From: Parahoeflea alexandrii
Lineage (GTDB): Bacteria; Pseudomonadota; Alphaproteobacteria; Rhizobiales; Rhizobiaceae
Length of the DNA stretch: 64,000 bases
Direction: 5' to 3'
Assembly (NCBI RefSeq): GCF_027214025.1
Contig: NZ_JAPWHB010000006.1
Location: forward strand, 1 to 64,000
Shown piece after piece: positions 1 through 10,049 of this stretch (positions within the stretch are counted from its first letter, which is position 1; every line of letters starts with the position of its first letter). Below the pieces are notes generated by a model. The model was not told where the DNA came from. It did no database searches and saw only the letters and a list, made by a program, of their open reading frames with translations. The position numbers and the translations under genes are program-made.

Positions 1-227
1 CCCCTGCCGGGCCACGCCTTGGCAGGGGCTCATGGCACCTGCGCAAAAGCAATTTCCAGACGTCAAGTTACAGTACCTTATCAGGGCAAAGCCAAGATCA
101 CCCTCAAGGCCTGACCGGACGAGCTCAAGATCAACAGTGCGCAACACGGCCACCAGGAGGCCGACTGTAAACAACAGGCGTACTGCAAAAGCGGCATACT
201 TCATTGCTCCCGTGGCCGGTTTCGTGC

Positions 228-231
<4 letters not shown>
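1..231 (-). CDS. Membrane protein, N-terminal part, cut by the left edge (possible flippase-like family)
   Basis: An open frame runs from an ATG at 231-229 to the edge of the window, 77 codons without a stop. Its ATG overlaps the TGA of the upstream glycosyltransferase gene in an ATGA arrangement, which is strong evidence that it is a real, translationally coupled gene. The first ~35 residues contain a basic stretch, a hydrophobic segment (AVRLLFTVGLLVAVLR) and then TVDLELVRSGL. This resembles the start of the lysylphosphatidylglycerol synthase transmembrane/flippase-like family, often found next to GT2 genes in polysaccharide clusters. The part after residue ~40 is Cys-rich and less typical, so the family call is weak; the existence of a gene is more certain. 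Confidence 0.5.
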
Positions 232-997
<766 letters not shown>

Positions 998-1001
<4 letters not shown>

Positions 1002-2122
1002 CCCGCTTTGCCCAACATCGCAAGTTCGTTGCAAATATAATCAATCTCGCCGTCGGTCAGGCTCGGGTAGCTCGGCAGACTGATCACCCAGCGTCCGAGA
1101 TCCTCGCTCACCGGAACAGAGCTGGGGCCAAAATAGTCCATTTCCGCCGGCGGCTGAAATCCAGGACGGGTTTCTATTCCCTTGTTCGACAGGGCTGACA
1201 TCACGTCGTCCCGGCCCTGAGGGAATGTGGCGGCGTCCAGCTTCAGTGCGATGGCCCAGATTGCTGCCTCGCATGTCTCGGTGATCATCTGCATTTGCGT
1301 GCCCGGAATTGACAGAAGCCGTTCCTTGTACCGCCGGTACATTCTGTTTCGCTGTTCCAGAATCGTCTCTATTTTTTCCAGCTGGGCGACACCCAGCGCA
1401 GCCTGAAGATTGGTGAGGCGAAAATTGTGGCCCGGCAACTCGTGCCAATAGTGGCGGTGACGGCGCAAGCCATGGCTGCGATAGAGACGCATTCTTTCTG
1501 CAAGGCCACTGTCATGAGTGGTCACCAGGCCACCCTCGCCGGTTGTGACCGTCTTCGTGGCATGAAAACTGAAAGTGTTGATCTGGCCCCGTGCCCCGGC
1601 CATGAGAGAGCCCATCCTTGAGCCGAATGCTTCGGCCGCGTCCTCTATGAGAGGTATATCGTGGGCAGCGGCGAGAGCGAGCAATCCGGGCATGTCGCAC
1701 ATGTTGCCGTAACTGTGAACGGCGACGATTGCGCGCGTCCGTTTGGAGATGAGCTTTTCCACGGCCTTTGGCTGGATGCACCAGGTTCGGGGATCGACGT
1801 CACAGAAGACCGGGACGGCGCCCTTCTGAAGCGCCACGTTGGCGGCCGCCATGAAGGCGAAACCCGGCACAATGATTTCGTCACCCGGTTTTACGTCGAG
1901 AGCCAGAAAGGCCAGGTCCAGAGCCGCCGTACCGTTGGCGACAGCAAGGGCATGGGGAACGCCTAGCAACTGGGCGCAGGCAGCTTCCAGCCGTTCGACA
2001 TAAGGGCCGCCGGAGATCCAGCTGGATTGAAGCGCATCAATGACGTACTTCTCTTCATTGCCCCAGAACTCAGCCTTCGCCCAAGGGATACGTCGACCTG
2101 ATGCCGCCTGCTTATTTGCCAT
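998..2122 (-). CDS. DegT/DnrJ/EryC1/StrS family aminotransferase
   Basis: A 374-residue PLP-dependent aminotransferase of the sugar aminotransferase family, which transaminates keto-sugar nucleotides for surface polysaccharides. Visible landmarks are GGPYVERLE near residue 40, ALAVANGTAALDLA at ~60, LIEDAAEAFGS at ~159, and the probable Schiff-base lysine K190 in FSFHATKTVTTGEGG. Length is normal for the family. It overlaps the upstream methyltransferase gene by 11 bases and the downstream glycosyltransferase gene by 4, so the three are translated as a block. Neighbouring methyltransferases suggest an amino- or methylated deoxysugar product; the exact substrate is unknown. Confidence 0.9.
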
Positions 2123-2804
2123 AAAGCCCCGTTTCTTTCAACGGCTGGCGGCGCGCGGTGATCATCCAACCGGTTGCCAAGGCTTCCTCTTTTTCTATAT
2201 CGAAACCGTGATGCCCGAGCTGCGCGGCGATTTTATCCTTGCTGTGATAGCAGTAGCCGCGTGCGTCTAGTTGAACCATGAACTTGCGTAGGCGGTTGAG
2301 CAGATTGTCAGCATCAAGAAAGTTGAACAGTATCCGGTCGCAATTCGGCGCAATATGATCAATAAATGTCGCTTCGTCAGCCACATAAGGTAGAACTCCG
2401 ATGGCAATGGCGGTATCGACTCTTGGTATTGAGTCGTTCAAGATATCCAGTTGATCGACTGTGATACGCTCAGTGAGATTGGCAGGGATGTTTTCGCGGG
2501 TCAGCTCAACCGCCGATTTTGCGAAATCCAAAGCATACACGCGGGCCTGTCGCTCCGCCATGATGATCGAAAAAATGCCGCTGCCACAACCGATGTCCGC
2601 AGCGGTTCCCCCTTCGGAGTTGCTGTCAATGAAGCTGCGGACCATGGCGTAGCGCTTGCGCATGTAAGCCTTCTCGACGGGCAATAGAAACGTCCGGTAG
2701 AATGCGCGAAACAGCCAAGATCCTCGCAAGGTTTCCTCAGAGCCGGTGTCATAAAAGCCCGAAAAGCCCTTGATGTTTCGTTCCCAGTAATCCCTGCTCG
2801 ACAT
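2112..2804 (-). CDS. Class I SAM-dependent methyltransferase
   Basis: A 230-residue protein with a Rossmann SAM-binding motif ADIGCGSGIFSII at residues ~69-81, followed by ARVYALDFAKSAVELTREN (acidic loop after beta 2) and DTAIAIGVLPYV (motif for beta 4). It resembles small-molecule or sugar methyltransferases of the UbiE/Methyltransf_25 type. It lies 22 bases after the larger methyltransferase gene and overlaps the aminotransferase gene, so it is part of the same minus-strand polysaccharide operon. The acceptor is not determinable; a sugar O- or N-methylation is the natural inference. Confidence 0.8.
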   Translation of the reverse strand: MSSRDYWERNIKGFSGFYDTGSEETLRGSWLFRAFYRTFLLPVEKAYMRKRYAMVRSFIDSNSEGGTAADIGCGSGIFSIIMAERQARVYALDFAKSAVELTRENIPANLTERITVDQLDILNDSIPRVDTAIAIGVLPYVADEATFIDHIAPNCDRILFNFLDADNLLNRLRKFMVQLDARGYCYHSKDKIAAQLGHHGFDIEKEEALATGWMITARRQPLKETGLYGK

Positions 2805-2826
2805 GAAAAGGTCCTTTCAATCGGGG

Positions 2827-4071
2827 CTAGTTTGTTTGATGGATTTGGATTTCCGGCAATGGGTAGACCAGTTTCAGCCCGGCAAGGTGAGGCGCGTTGT
2901 CAAAGAACTGCTTGAAGTGCCAGGGCAGCACGATCAGGTAGTCCGGATTGCGCTTGAGCAGTTCGCTTTCGGGGATGATGGGAATGAGTGTTCCTGGCGT
3001 AAAGGCTCCAAACTTGTCCTCGTTCACCTCTCCGACAGCGGCAATATCATCCGTGGTAACACCGCAATACTGGAGCAGAACGTTGCCCTTCGTGGATGCT
3101 CCAAGCGCGCCGACATAGGCGCCTTTCTGACGCGCCATCTGGAAAAACTCACGCAACGCATCCCGGCTTTTTTCAACGCGATCAGCAAAGGCGCGGAAGG
3201 GAGCAAGGCCGTCAAGACCCAGGGCGGTCTCATGCTCGAGAATTGCCGACAGGCCGTAGAACTCGGGCTGCGGAGCCTCTTTCCGCGCGACGGTGAGCGA
3301 AAAACTCCCTCCGTTCACATCGTTGAACGAAACGTCGATGATCTTGGCTCCGGCGCGATCCGTCATCCATTTGATCTGGGCCAGGGCGTAATACTCAAGG
3401 TGTTCGTGGCATACCGTGTCATAACTGTTCCGGGCGAGCATGGTCGGAAGATAGCTCTGCTCCAGAACCCAGATGCCGTCGTCCTCGAGCATCTGGATGA
3501 CTTCATGCATGAACTCGGCCGGCGCCTCCAGATCATAAAACATCGAGAACGATGTGATCACCCGTGCGCGCCGCTCGCCGAGATGGCGACGCAGGGTCTC
3601 AGCCGAAAAGAAGTCCGGTATGAGGCGGATGTGAGGCTTGTAGTAGGACGCAAATTTCCGGCCCGTTGGATCGACTCCGACAAGGTCATAGAGATCGGCG
3701 GGATAGGCCGACAGCGTCGTTCCGTCGTTGCTGCCGATGTCAACAATCAGGTCTCCGGCCCGGAGCGGAGCGGTCTCCTGAATGTAGCCTACCTTGGCGT
3801 GGAGATGCTTCACCATGCTGGCGTTGAGCCCGGAGCGATAGCCATACCTTTCGCCGTACATGGCCTCGAGATCGAATGTGTGAGCCAGCTGAACCAGACC
3901 GCAAACCTCTTCGGGCTTGCCAGTGCATTTCACCAGTTGCAGGGGGCCAGTGTCGACCTGTTCCGCTTCGGATCGCGGAAAGATGCCGCTCATCACCTGC
4001 TCGCCCAGATCCAATATGGGCGCCAAATGCTCATTTCCACAAATGCGACAGCGGCTTATCATTCTGGACAT
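2827..4071 (-). CDS. SAM-dependent C-methyltransferase-like protein with zinc-binding N-terminus
   Basis: This 414-residue protein has the three-part layout of sugar C-methyltransferases (TylC3/NovU type). A zinc-ribbon-like N-terminus begins SRCRICGNEHLAPILDLG with CxxC at residues 8-11 and further Cys at ~51 and ~58. A central SAM-binding domain carries VDIGSNDGTTLSAYP near 110. The C-terminal domain carries GALGASTKGNVLLQY. The start at 4071 is chosen because the conserved N-terminus begins there; an upstream in-frame ATG at 4137 adds 22 residues that look non-coding. Within the operon it may add a branch methyl to a keto-deoxysugar before the aminotransferase acts. Confidence 0.85.
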   Translation of the reverse strand: MSRMISRCRICGNEHLAPILDLGEQVMSGIFPRSEAEQVDTGPLQLVKCTGKPEEVCGLVQLAHTFDLEAMYGERYGYRSGLNASMVKHLHAKVGYIQETAPLRAGDLIVDIGSNDGTTLSAYPADLYDLVGVDPTGRKFASYYKPHIRLIPDFFSAETLRRHLGERRARVITSFSMFYDLEAPAEFMHEVIQMLEDDGIWVLEQSYLPTMLARNSYDTVCHEHLEYYALAQIKWMTDRAGAKIIDVSFNDVNGGSFSLTVARKEAPQPEFYGLSAILEHETALGLDGLAPFRAFADRVEKSRDALREFFQMARQKGAYVGALGASTKGNVLLQYCGVTTDDIAAVGEVNEDKFGAFTPGTLIPIIPESELLKRNPDYLIVLPWHFKQFFDNAPHLAGLKLVYPLPEIQIHQTN

Positions 4072-4318
4072 TATGGCTTTCGATCGTATCCGGTGATGAT
4101 GCACAGAGCGAGTACCTTCTAGATCAAAGCGAGTCAATCTAGCCGTTGAATGGCCCCGTTTCGTGTTGCCATTGCGGATCTGTTGGCACGCGGCTGGTGA
4201 CCCGCTTGCGGCCTGAGTGGTTGCGCGGCTTGGCCTTTCGCAAGAAAAACAATCATTTGCGGCCTTGCCACAGCGGTCATTGCCCTCCCGCCGCCATCTC
4301 CGGCAAATCCGGAACGGC

Positions 4319-5302
4319 TCAGCCCTTGGGCGTGTTCAGCGCGATGAACCAGTCGACCAGGTCGCCGACGTCCTTTTCCAGCGTGTTGCGGGGCTCCCAG
4401 TTGAAGAATTGCCGAGCCTTGCTGTTTTCCGAAAAACTGCGCGGCACGTCGCCGACGCGTTCGGGCCTGAACAGGAGTTCGGGTGTCTCAAACCCGCGGG
4501 CCCGCATCGCCTCGACCAGCAGCGTGGCGATCTTCAGGATGCTGGTTTCGGTCCTGGTCGCCACGTGAAAGACGGTGCCTCTGGATGGCCGCGTGTCGGT
4601 CGCGGCTTTCGCAATGACGGCGCAGATGTCGCTGACATGGATGAAGTCGCGGGTCGCCGAGCCGTCGCCGTAGATCTCGATCGGCTGTCCTGCGAGAAGC
4701 TTGCGGATGAAGGTCGGGATGACGCCGCTCGAGCGCTCCGAATAGGGGCCGAACACGTTGGAAAAGCGCAACACGGTGGTTTGCAGGCCGTAGCAGCTGG
4801 AAAAGGCCTGGCAATAGGCCTCGCCGGCCAGCTTGCCCGCAGCATAGGGATTGCCAAGATCGGGCGCCATCTGCTCGTGGATCGGCGGCGCCGCATTGGC
4901 GAGCGGCGCGCTGGAGGAGGCGAAGACGAGCTTCTTGACGCCGGCCGTCCGCGCCGCCTGAAGCGCATTCAGGGTCCCGATGACGTTGTTCTGAAGATCG
5001 AAGAACGGGTCCTCGACGGACCGGTTGACGCTGGAGGAGGCGGCAAGATGGACGACGTAGTCGGCACCTTCCATCGCCTGCGTCAGGGCCGCGGGATCCA
5101 GAATGTCTCCTGTCACGTGGGTGATCTCGGGCGCGCCGTCCGCCCCGAGCGCGACGGCATGTCTGCCCGCGGGCGCCGGCGTTGAATCGTAGATGACGAT
5201 TTCCCGGGCCAGCGGCTCCGCGGTTCCGGAGGCGCCGGCCAGGAGACGGACCAGGTTGGTCCCGATGAACCCGTTGCCGCCTGTGACAAACCACCTACTC
5301 AT
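4319..5302 (-). CDS. NAD-dependent epimerase/dehydratase (extended SDR)
   Basis: A 327-residue extended short-chain dehydrogenase acting on a nucleotide sugar. It has the Rossmann glycine motif TGGNGFIGTNLV at the N-terminus, DYVVHLAASSSV around residue 75, and the catalytic Y-x3-K in NPYAAGKLAGEAYC at ~155. SRFSNVFGPY-like substrate-binding sequence follows (RFSNVFGPYSERSSG). An in-frame start five codons upstream at 5317 is possible; MSRWFVTGG at 5302 places the Rossmann strand right at the N-terminus as is typical. It is separated by 247 bases from the C-methyltransferase gene but points the same way, so it may lead the operon. Substrate (UDP-, GDP- or dTDP-sugar) is unknown. Confidence 0.88.
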   Translation of the reverse strand: MSRWFVTGGNGFIGTNLVRLLAGASGTAEPLAREIVIYDSTPAPAGRHAVALGADGAPEITHVTGDILDPAALTQAMEGADYVVHLAASSSVNRSVEDPFFDLQNNVIGTLNALQAARTAGVKKLVFASSSAPLANAAPPIHEQMAPDLGNPYAAGKLAGEAYCQAFSSCYGLQTTVLRFSNVFGPYSERSSGVIPTFIRKLLAGQPIEIYGDGSATRDFIHVSDICAVIAKAATDTRPSRGTVFHVATRTETSILKIATLLVEAMRARGFETPELLFRPERVGDVPRSFSENSKARQFFNWEPRNTLEKDVGDLVDWFIALNTPKG

Positions 5303-5705
5303 ATCAACCCAATCCAATCATCATGCGCCGATGCGGCTGAGCGCGTCGTGCTGTCCCGGCATCCTGCCCTTATAGATCAGGGTGGCAGGATTTCCAGCCA
5401 AATTGGATAGACCGCCGTCTGGCAGGCGAACCGGGCGGCGTGACCCGGCCCGCTGCGATGTGTTCGCATCTCGTCGAACCGGGCAGCACATGGGGGCAGG
5501 CGGCAACGAGCCGGGATCAATTTCTTGACCTGCGCAAACCATCGCTCCATACATCGACACCGGATCTGCCGCGACGGGCAGATCCGCGACAGCTGTTGTC
5601 TTGATACTCCCCGGGGAGGACGGGGTCACCGGTTTCCATATCCACTCCGATCGCTTGATCGATACATGAACCCGTCACGTCCATCCCTGTTCAGGAAAAG
5701 TCCGA
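5303..5705. other. Intergenic region between divergent polysaccharide genes
   Basis: This 403-base gap separates the minus-strand epimerase operon from the plus-strand polymerase/ligase gene and presumably holds promoters for both. The clearest element is an inverted repeat, ATCCTGCC at 5361-5368 and GGCAGGAT at 5384-5391, with a 15-base loop. A short minus-strand open frame in it has no recognisable protein features and I do not call it. No confident -35/-10 pair was found. Confidence 0.4.
5361..5391. repeat. 8-base inverted repeat upstream of the epimerase operon
   Basis: ATCCTGCC and its exact complement GGCAGGAT are separated by 15 bases, about 60 bases upstream of the epimerase start. 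It could be a regulator site or a transcript hairpin; there is no T-tract to make it a terminator. Confidence 0.35.
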
Positions 5706-6968
5706 ATGCGATTCCCGTTTCCGTCAAAGTCCGCGTCGAAGAGAATCTTCCTGTTTCGCCGCAGACTGGATGGCTGGATCTTCGCGCTCGGGGCTTTCAT
5801 GTTTCTGCTCCCGACAGAAACCAGCGCGGTGGTGTTTGGTGTTTTCGTGGTCATGGGGATGTACCTGCTGCTGTTCCGGCCTGCAAAGTCCCTGCGGCAC
5901 CTGGACAGGAAATACGTTCTTGCGACCCTGGCCTTTTCAACAGGATGCCTGGCGATAAACCTGTTGAACGGCAGCCTGCCTGAAGACATGCGGTGGTCGT
6001 CCTATCCGCTCTATTATCTCCTGATCATCCCGCTTGCCGTCGGCGCGGTGCTGGTGCGTGATCCGCTGCGCCAGTTTGTGCTGGGCACGCGCGCCGGCCT
6101 CGTGGTCCTGGCAATCTGGGGGCTTGCGGTGACTGTGATGGAAGGCGGGCGTTTCGGCTTCGGCTCAAACGCCGCCAATGCGTCGTTTGCGATTGCGTTT
6201 CTGGCGGTGGTTTCCCGCCTGGAGGTGAAGCCGGCTCCGCAGCTCCTGGCCAACCGGAGACTGTTTTTCTACATAGCCCTGATCCCGATCCTGATTTCCG
6301 GCACCCGGTCGGTGCTTCCCGTCTTCATCGCCGGTCTGGTCTGGGATCTTTTCAGTCTCGCCCGGGCCGACATGAAAGGCTGGAAGCTCACCGACCGGCG
6401 GGCGTGGGCGGTCTGGGGTGTCCTGCTGGCGCTTGCGGCGGGCAGCATCTGGCTGGTAACCCCGATCCTGACGCAGAGAGTCCACGCCACCATCAAGGAA
6501 GTGAACGTCACGCTCGAATTCTCGGAATTCACCGGCACGTCGGGCATTTCAACCCGGCTTGTCCAGTGGCAGGCTGCCCTTGACCTGATCCCGGAACACC
6601 CGTTCTTCGGTCGGGGCGGATACGGAATTTCGGCTGAGATCGCTCGGCACAGCCCGTCCTACAACCAGGAGAACCTTGGAAAATACACCTTCGTTCACAA
6701 TTTCATCCTGGATGAAATCCTGCAGCGTGGCTTTGTTGGCCTGATGCTGATGCTCGGCTTTTTCGGATTCTGCTTCAACCGGATCTATGTGCTTGGCGGC
6801 CCCGCCACGAAAGAGAATGTCCTGCTGATGCTGGCTTTGACCATCTCGTTCGGAATGTTGCATTACCTGCTTGTGATCGACCGGCATGTCGCGCTTTACG
6901 CGCTCTATTTTGTCTTGCTGACCACCGCAAATCGCGGCTGGCGACCGCCCTACAGGCAGATCGCGTGA
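5706..6968 (+). CDS. O-antigen ligase/polymerase family membrane protein (WaaL/Wzy-like)
   Basis: A 420-residue polytopic inner-membrane protein with about ten hydrophobic segments. The large periplasmic loop near residues 285-345 contains FFGRGGYGISAEI and KYTFVHNFILDEILQRGFVGLMLML; the pattern of glycine, then HNxxL, then xxGxxGL is the hallmark of the Wzy_C/O-antigen ligase family. Such proteins join polyprenyl-linked glycans to lipid A core or polymerise repeat units in the periplasm. It heads the plus-strand half of the polysaccharide locus, 202 bases before the epimerase/sugar-transferase fusion. Ligase and polymerase cannot be separated by sequence alone. Confidence 0.8.
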   Translation: MRFPFPSKSASKRIFLFRRRLDGWIFALGAFMFLLPTETSAVVFGVFVVMGMYLLLFRPAKSLRHLDRKYVLATLAFSTGCLAINLLNGSLPEDMRWSSYPLYYLLIIPLAVGAVLVRDPLRQFVLGTRAGLVVLAIWGLAVTVMEGGRFGFGSNAANASFAIAFLAVVSRLEVKPAPQLLANRRLFFYIALIPILISGTRSVLPVFIAGLVWDLFSLARADMKGWKLTDRRAWAVWGVLLALAAGSIWLVTPILTQRVHATIKEVNVTLEFSEFTGTSGISTRLVQWQAALDLIPEHPFFGRGGYGISAEIARHSPSYNQENLGKYTFVHNFILDEILQRGFVGLMLMLGFFGFCFNRIYVLGGPATKENVLLMLALTISFGMLHYLLVIDRHVALYALYFVLLTTANRGWRPPYRQIA

Positions 6969-7170
6969 AACGGCTGCGTGGGCAGTGATGGTACAATTGG
7001 TGCTGTCCGCGTTGCGGCCTTAGGGTGTATCTGGTTCCCATGTTTGCGGACGAGGCCGGAGCGCATACTGGACAAGAATTGAGTTCATGCGGCAAACATC
7101 GCCCGGACTGGCCTGAGCGATGGCAGTTCGGAGGGGTCAGGAGTCCGCGGATGGGTGGTCTGGGAATAAC

Positions 7171-8370
7171 ATGAGAATAGTGATTACGGGAGCATCGGGC
7201 TTCGTGGGGCAAAGCCTGGTGCCGCTTCTTGCGAGACCCGGAGTGCAGCTGCTGCTGGTCGGCCGCGATCCGGCAAGACTGGCGGCCTTGTTCCCCCACA
7301 TTGATTCCTGCGCGTATGACCATCTTGTAGAGCGCGCGCGCGGATGGGATCTGCTGCTCCATCTTGCCGTTGCCAACACTGACGCGAAACTCGACAGTCA
7401 GGATTTCAGCCGCGTGAATGTCGATTTCGGGGTTGAGGTTGCCGGCAAGGCGCGCGAGGCAGGCATCGGCCGGGTGCTCAATGTGTCTTCTACCCATGCT
7501 CTCAACCAGGCCAATAAATCTGCATATGCCGCCAGCAAGCGGCAGGCGGCGGAACAACTGGCATTGATGGACGGAGTGAATGTGACGACCATCTATCTGC
7601 CCGCAGTCTACGGAGACCGATGGAGCGGGCGGTTACGAAGGCTCAATAGCTTGCCAAAATGGCTGGCGCACGGCCTGTTCGGCCTTGTCGCGATGTTCCG
7701 GCCGACTGTCCATGTGCACAGGCTCGCCGATTTTATCCTGTCGGGAGAATCGGCGGTTTCCGCAACCGGCCTTGTCCTGTCGGACGGCCAGCAGCACAAT
7801 GTCTGGTTCGCCTTCTTCAAGCGGTTGATCGACCTGGCCGTGGCGATCGGGGTGTTCGTCGTGCTGTGGTGGGCCATGCTGCTGATCTGGGCTGTCATCC
7901 GCGTCCAGTCGCCGGGTCCGGGCATTTTTGCCCAGAAACGCGTCGGCACCAACGGGCGTGAATTCGTCTGCTACAAGTTCCGGACCATGAAGCTCGGAAC
8001 CCGCCAGGCGGGGACCCATGAAATCTCGGCCGCGGCGATCACCCCCTTCGGGCGGTTCCTGAGGGCCACCAAGCTCGACGAGCTGCCGCAGGCATGGAAC
8101 ATCCTGTGCAACCAGATGAGCCTTGTCGGGCCGCGGCCCTGCCTGCCCACCCAGACGGCGCTGATAGAGGCGCGCGACCGGCTCGGCGTTCTCAAGGCCA
8201 AGCCGGGCATCACCGGCCTGGCACAGATCAATGGCATCGACATGAGCGATCCGGAACGGCTGGCAAAATGGGATGCAAGGTATCTGGCCTTGCAATCGCT
8301 CGGCCTGGACATCTCGATTGGCCTGTCGACGCTCGTCGGCCGGGGGCAGGGCGACAAGGTCGCTCAATGA
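7171..8370 (+). CDS. Fused NAD-dependent epimerase/dehydratase and undecaprenyl-phosphate sugar transferase
   Basis: A 399-residue two-domain protein. Residues ~1-215 form an SDR domain (MRIVITGASGFVGQSLVPLL, LNVSSTHAL, Y-x3-K in SAYAASKRQAAEQL). Residues ~220-399 are a PglC/WbaP-type sugar transferase: one membrane helix (LAVAIGVFVVLWWAMLLIWAV), then KRVGTNGREFVCYKFRTM, KLDELPQAWNIL, MSLVGPRP and KPGITGLAQINGID. The transferase part would start a lipid-linked glycan by moving phospho-sugar onto undecaprenyl phosphate, and the SDR part could make or modify that sugar. The ATG at 7171 precedes the Rossmann strand; an upstream in-frame start at 7120 is less likely. It converges on the SulP gene, 15 bases apart. 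Similar fusions exist in other Rhizobiales, to my knowledge. Confidence 0.88.
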   Translation: MRIVITGASGFVGQSLVPLLARPGVQLLLVGRDPARLAALFPHIDSCAYDHLVERARGWDLLLHLAVANTDAKLDSQDFSRVNVDFGVEVAGKAREAGIGRVLNVSSTHALNQANKSAYAASKRQAAEQLALMDGVNVTTIYLPAVYGDRWSGRLRRLNSLPKWLAHGLFGLVAMFRPTVHVHRLADFILSGESAVSATGLVLSDGQQHNVWFAFFKRLIDLAVAIGVFVVLWWAMLLIWAVIRVQSPGPGIFAQKRVGTNGREFVCYKFRTMKLGTRQAGTHEISAAAITPFGRFLRATKLDELPQAWNILCNQMSLVGPRPCLPTQTALIEARDRLGVLKAKPGITGLAQINGIDMSDPERLAKWDARYLALQSLGLDISIGLSTLVGRGQGDKVAQ

Positions 8371-8385
8371 GCGCCCGCTGAAGCC

Positions 8386-9666
8386 TCACCTGTCAGGCGG
8401 GGTCCAGTCGGTTTCCACGGACTTGCGGCGGCTCAGGCGCAGCGCGAGGCCAATGGATACGCCGGCGCCGATGGCCACGGTCAGGTCGACAAGAACCGTC
8501 AGGACCAGCGTCAGAACCAGAAGCAGTATGTCGCTTTTCCTGCCGCGCGCGTATTCACGCCATTTGTGCGGTTCCGTCATGTTCCAGGCCGTGATGATGA
8601 GAAGGGCTGCAAGCGCCGGCATCGCCAGGTAGCTCGCCGCCGGCGCGGCGAACGCCATCACCAGCAGGATGACGACCGCATGCACAAGCCCTGCGACCGG
8701 TGTCTTGCCGCCGGCCTTGATGTTGGTCGCGGTTCGCGCAATCGCACCGGTCGCCGGAAGGCCCGTGAACAACGCAGAGCCGATATTGGCGATGCCTTGC
8801 GCCGTCAGCTCGGCATTCGGCCTGTGCTGTCCCTGAATCATCTTGTCGGCGACCATGGCTGAGAGAAGCGATTCGACCCCTGCCAGGAAGGCAATGATGA
8901 AGGCGGACGGCAGCAACTCGATCATTCGCGAGAGGGAGAGGTCCGGCAGTTGCGGCCATGGCATCTGGCTCGGAAGTTCGCCGAACCGGGAGCCAAGCGT
9001 ATCGACCGGCAGCGCCATCAGCGCCACGAGCGCCGACCCGACCCCGACGGCCACGATGAGGCCGGGGAAGCGGGGAGCGATGCGCCGCAGGAAGACGATC
9101 AGTATCAGCGTGACAATCGCAATCGCGAAAGTCGCGGGACTGAAAGTCTCCCGCGCCTCCCACAGCACCGGAATCTTTTCCAAGAAGTCCGCCGGCTCCT
9201 TGTCGACGGCCAGGCCGAGAAAATCCTTGAGCTGGCTCGTGGCAATGATGATGCCGATGCCGATGGTGAAGCCGTTGACCACCGCCTCCGGCACGAATGC
9301 AATCAGGCTTCCGGCCCGGAAATAGCCGCCGACAAGCAGGATGATGCCCGCCATGAAGGTTGCGAGCACAAGGCCGTCATAACCGAACTGGGAGATCACG
9401 CTGAACACGACGACGATGAAGGCCCCTGTCGGGCCTCCGATCTGGACGCGGCTTCCGCCAAGCAGCGAAATCAGGAAACCGCCGACAATGGCGGTGACAA
9501 TCCCCTTCTCCGGACCGGCGCCGGAAGCGATGGCGATGGCGAGGCTCAGCGGCAGCGCAACCATGGCGACCGTCGCCCCGGCCAGCAGGTCACTGACAAA
9601 AAGCTGCCAGCTGTAGGTCTGAAGTGTCGTGAGTATCTTTGGTTGACGCATTTTTCGAGAGCCCAT
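8386..9666 (-). CDS. SulP family inorganic anion transporter lacking a STAS domain
   Basis: A 426-residue membrane protein of the SLC26/SulP family. The signature begins near residue 25: SDLLAGATVAMVALPLSLAIAIASG, then GGFLISLLGGSRVQIGGPTGAFIVVV and FLAGVESLLSAMVADKMIQGQHRPNAELTAQGIANI. Family members carry sulfate, bicarbonate or similar anions. Most bacterial SulP proteins end with a cytoplasmic STAS domain (~100-150 residues); this one stops right after the last membrane segment (LRLSRRKSVETDWTPPDR). The start is uncertain among ATGs at 9666 and 9651 and a TTG at 9672. It follows an XRE regulator gene on the same strand after ~100 bases, so co-transcription is likely. Confidence 0.88.
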   Translation of the reverse strand: MGSRKMRQPKILTTLQTYSWQLFVSDLLAGATVAMVALPLSLAIAIASGAGPEKGIVTAIVGGFLISLLGGSRVQIGGPTGAFIVVVFSVISQFGYDGLVLATFMAGIILLVGGYFRAGSLIAFVPEAVVNGFTIGIGIIIATSQLKDFLGLAVDKEPADFLEKIPVLWEARETFSPATFAIAIVTLILIVFLRRIAPRFPGLIVAVGVGSALVALMALPVDTLGSRFGELPSQMPWPQLPDLSLSRMIELLPSAFIIAFLAGVESLLSAMVADKMIQGQHRPNAELTAQGIANIGSALFTGLPATGAIARTATNIKAGGKTPVAGLVHAVVILLVMAFAAPAASYLAMPALAALLIITAWNMTEPHKWREYARGRKSDILLLVLTLVLTVLVDLTVAIGAGVSIGLALRLSRRKSVETDWTPPDR

Positions 9667-9765
9667 TGCCAAAATTGCCAGAGTCTATGTTTCTCTTTGT
9701 GCAGCTTCGAGCGGCAGGATCGTCGGCAGGGCTGTCGGCGGTCGCCGTCGCGACTTGATTGAATT

Positions 9766-10038
9766 TCAGTGCGGCATTCCGGATGCGGATGCAGGGGTTT
9801 TCAGCCTGACCCCGCGCCCGCCGGCGGTGCTGGCCGCGTGATCCCCGATGAGTTCGATGCCGGCCTTGTCGAGAGCCTCCGCCACCTTGGTGAGCGTATC
9901 TATGGTGCCGCGGACATTGCCGTCACTGGCTTCCATCCGCTGGATCGTCGGCAGCGATACCCCGGCCAGCGCGGCCAGGTCCTTCTGGTCGATTCCAAGC
10001 AGAGCCCGGGCGGCGCGCAACTGTGAGGCGGTGATCAT
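9766..10038 (-). CDS. XRE family helix-turn-helix regulator
   Basis: A 90-residue protein almost entirely made of a Cro/C1-type HTH domain: MITASQLRAARALLGIDQKDLAALAGVSLPTIQRMEAS, followed by a helix (IDTLTKVAEALDKAGIELI) that closes the domain. The C-terminal tail GGRGVRLK is short and basic. A perfect 10-base inverted repeat lies just upstream of its start, suggesting autoregulation. The SulP transporter gene lies immediately downstream on the same strand, so the regulator probably controls that transporter. No toxin-like partner gene is present, so it does not look like an antitoxin. Confidence 0.85.
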   Translation of the reverse strand: MITASQLRAARALLGIDQKDLAALAGVSLPTIQRMEASDGNVRGTIDTLTKVAEALDKAGIELIGDHAASTAGGRGVRLKTPASASGMPH

Positions 10039-10049
10039 GATGCGGGCTC

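Noticed and set aside
1-28. Hairpin CCCCTGCC...GGCAGGGG, looked like a terminator
   Set aside because: It lies inside the open frame of the partial gene at the left edge, with no T-tract.
5321-5629. 102-codon minus-strand frame between the epimerase and ligase genes
   Set aside because: No ribosome-binding site, no motifs, and its amino-acid makeup looks like translated non-coding DNA.
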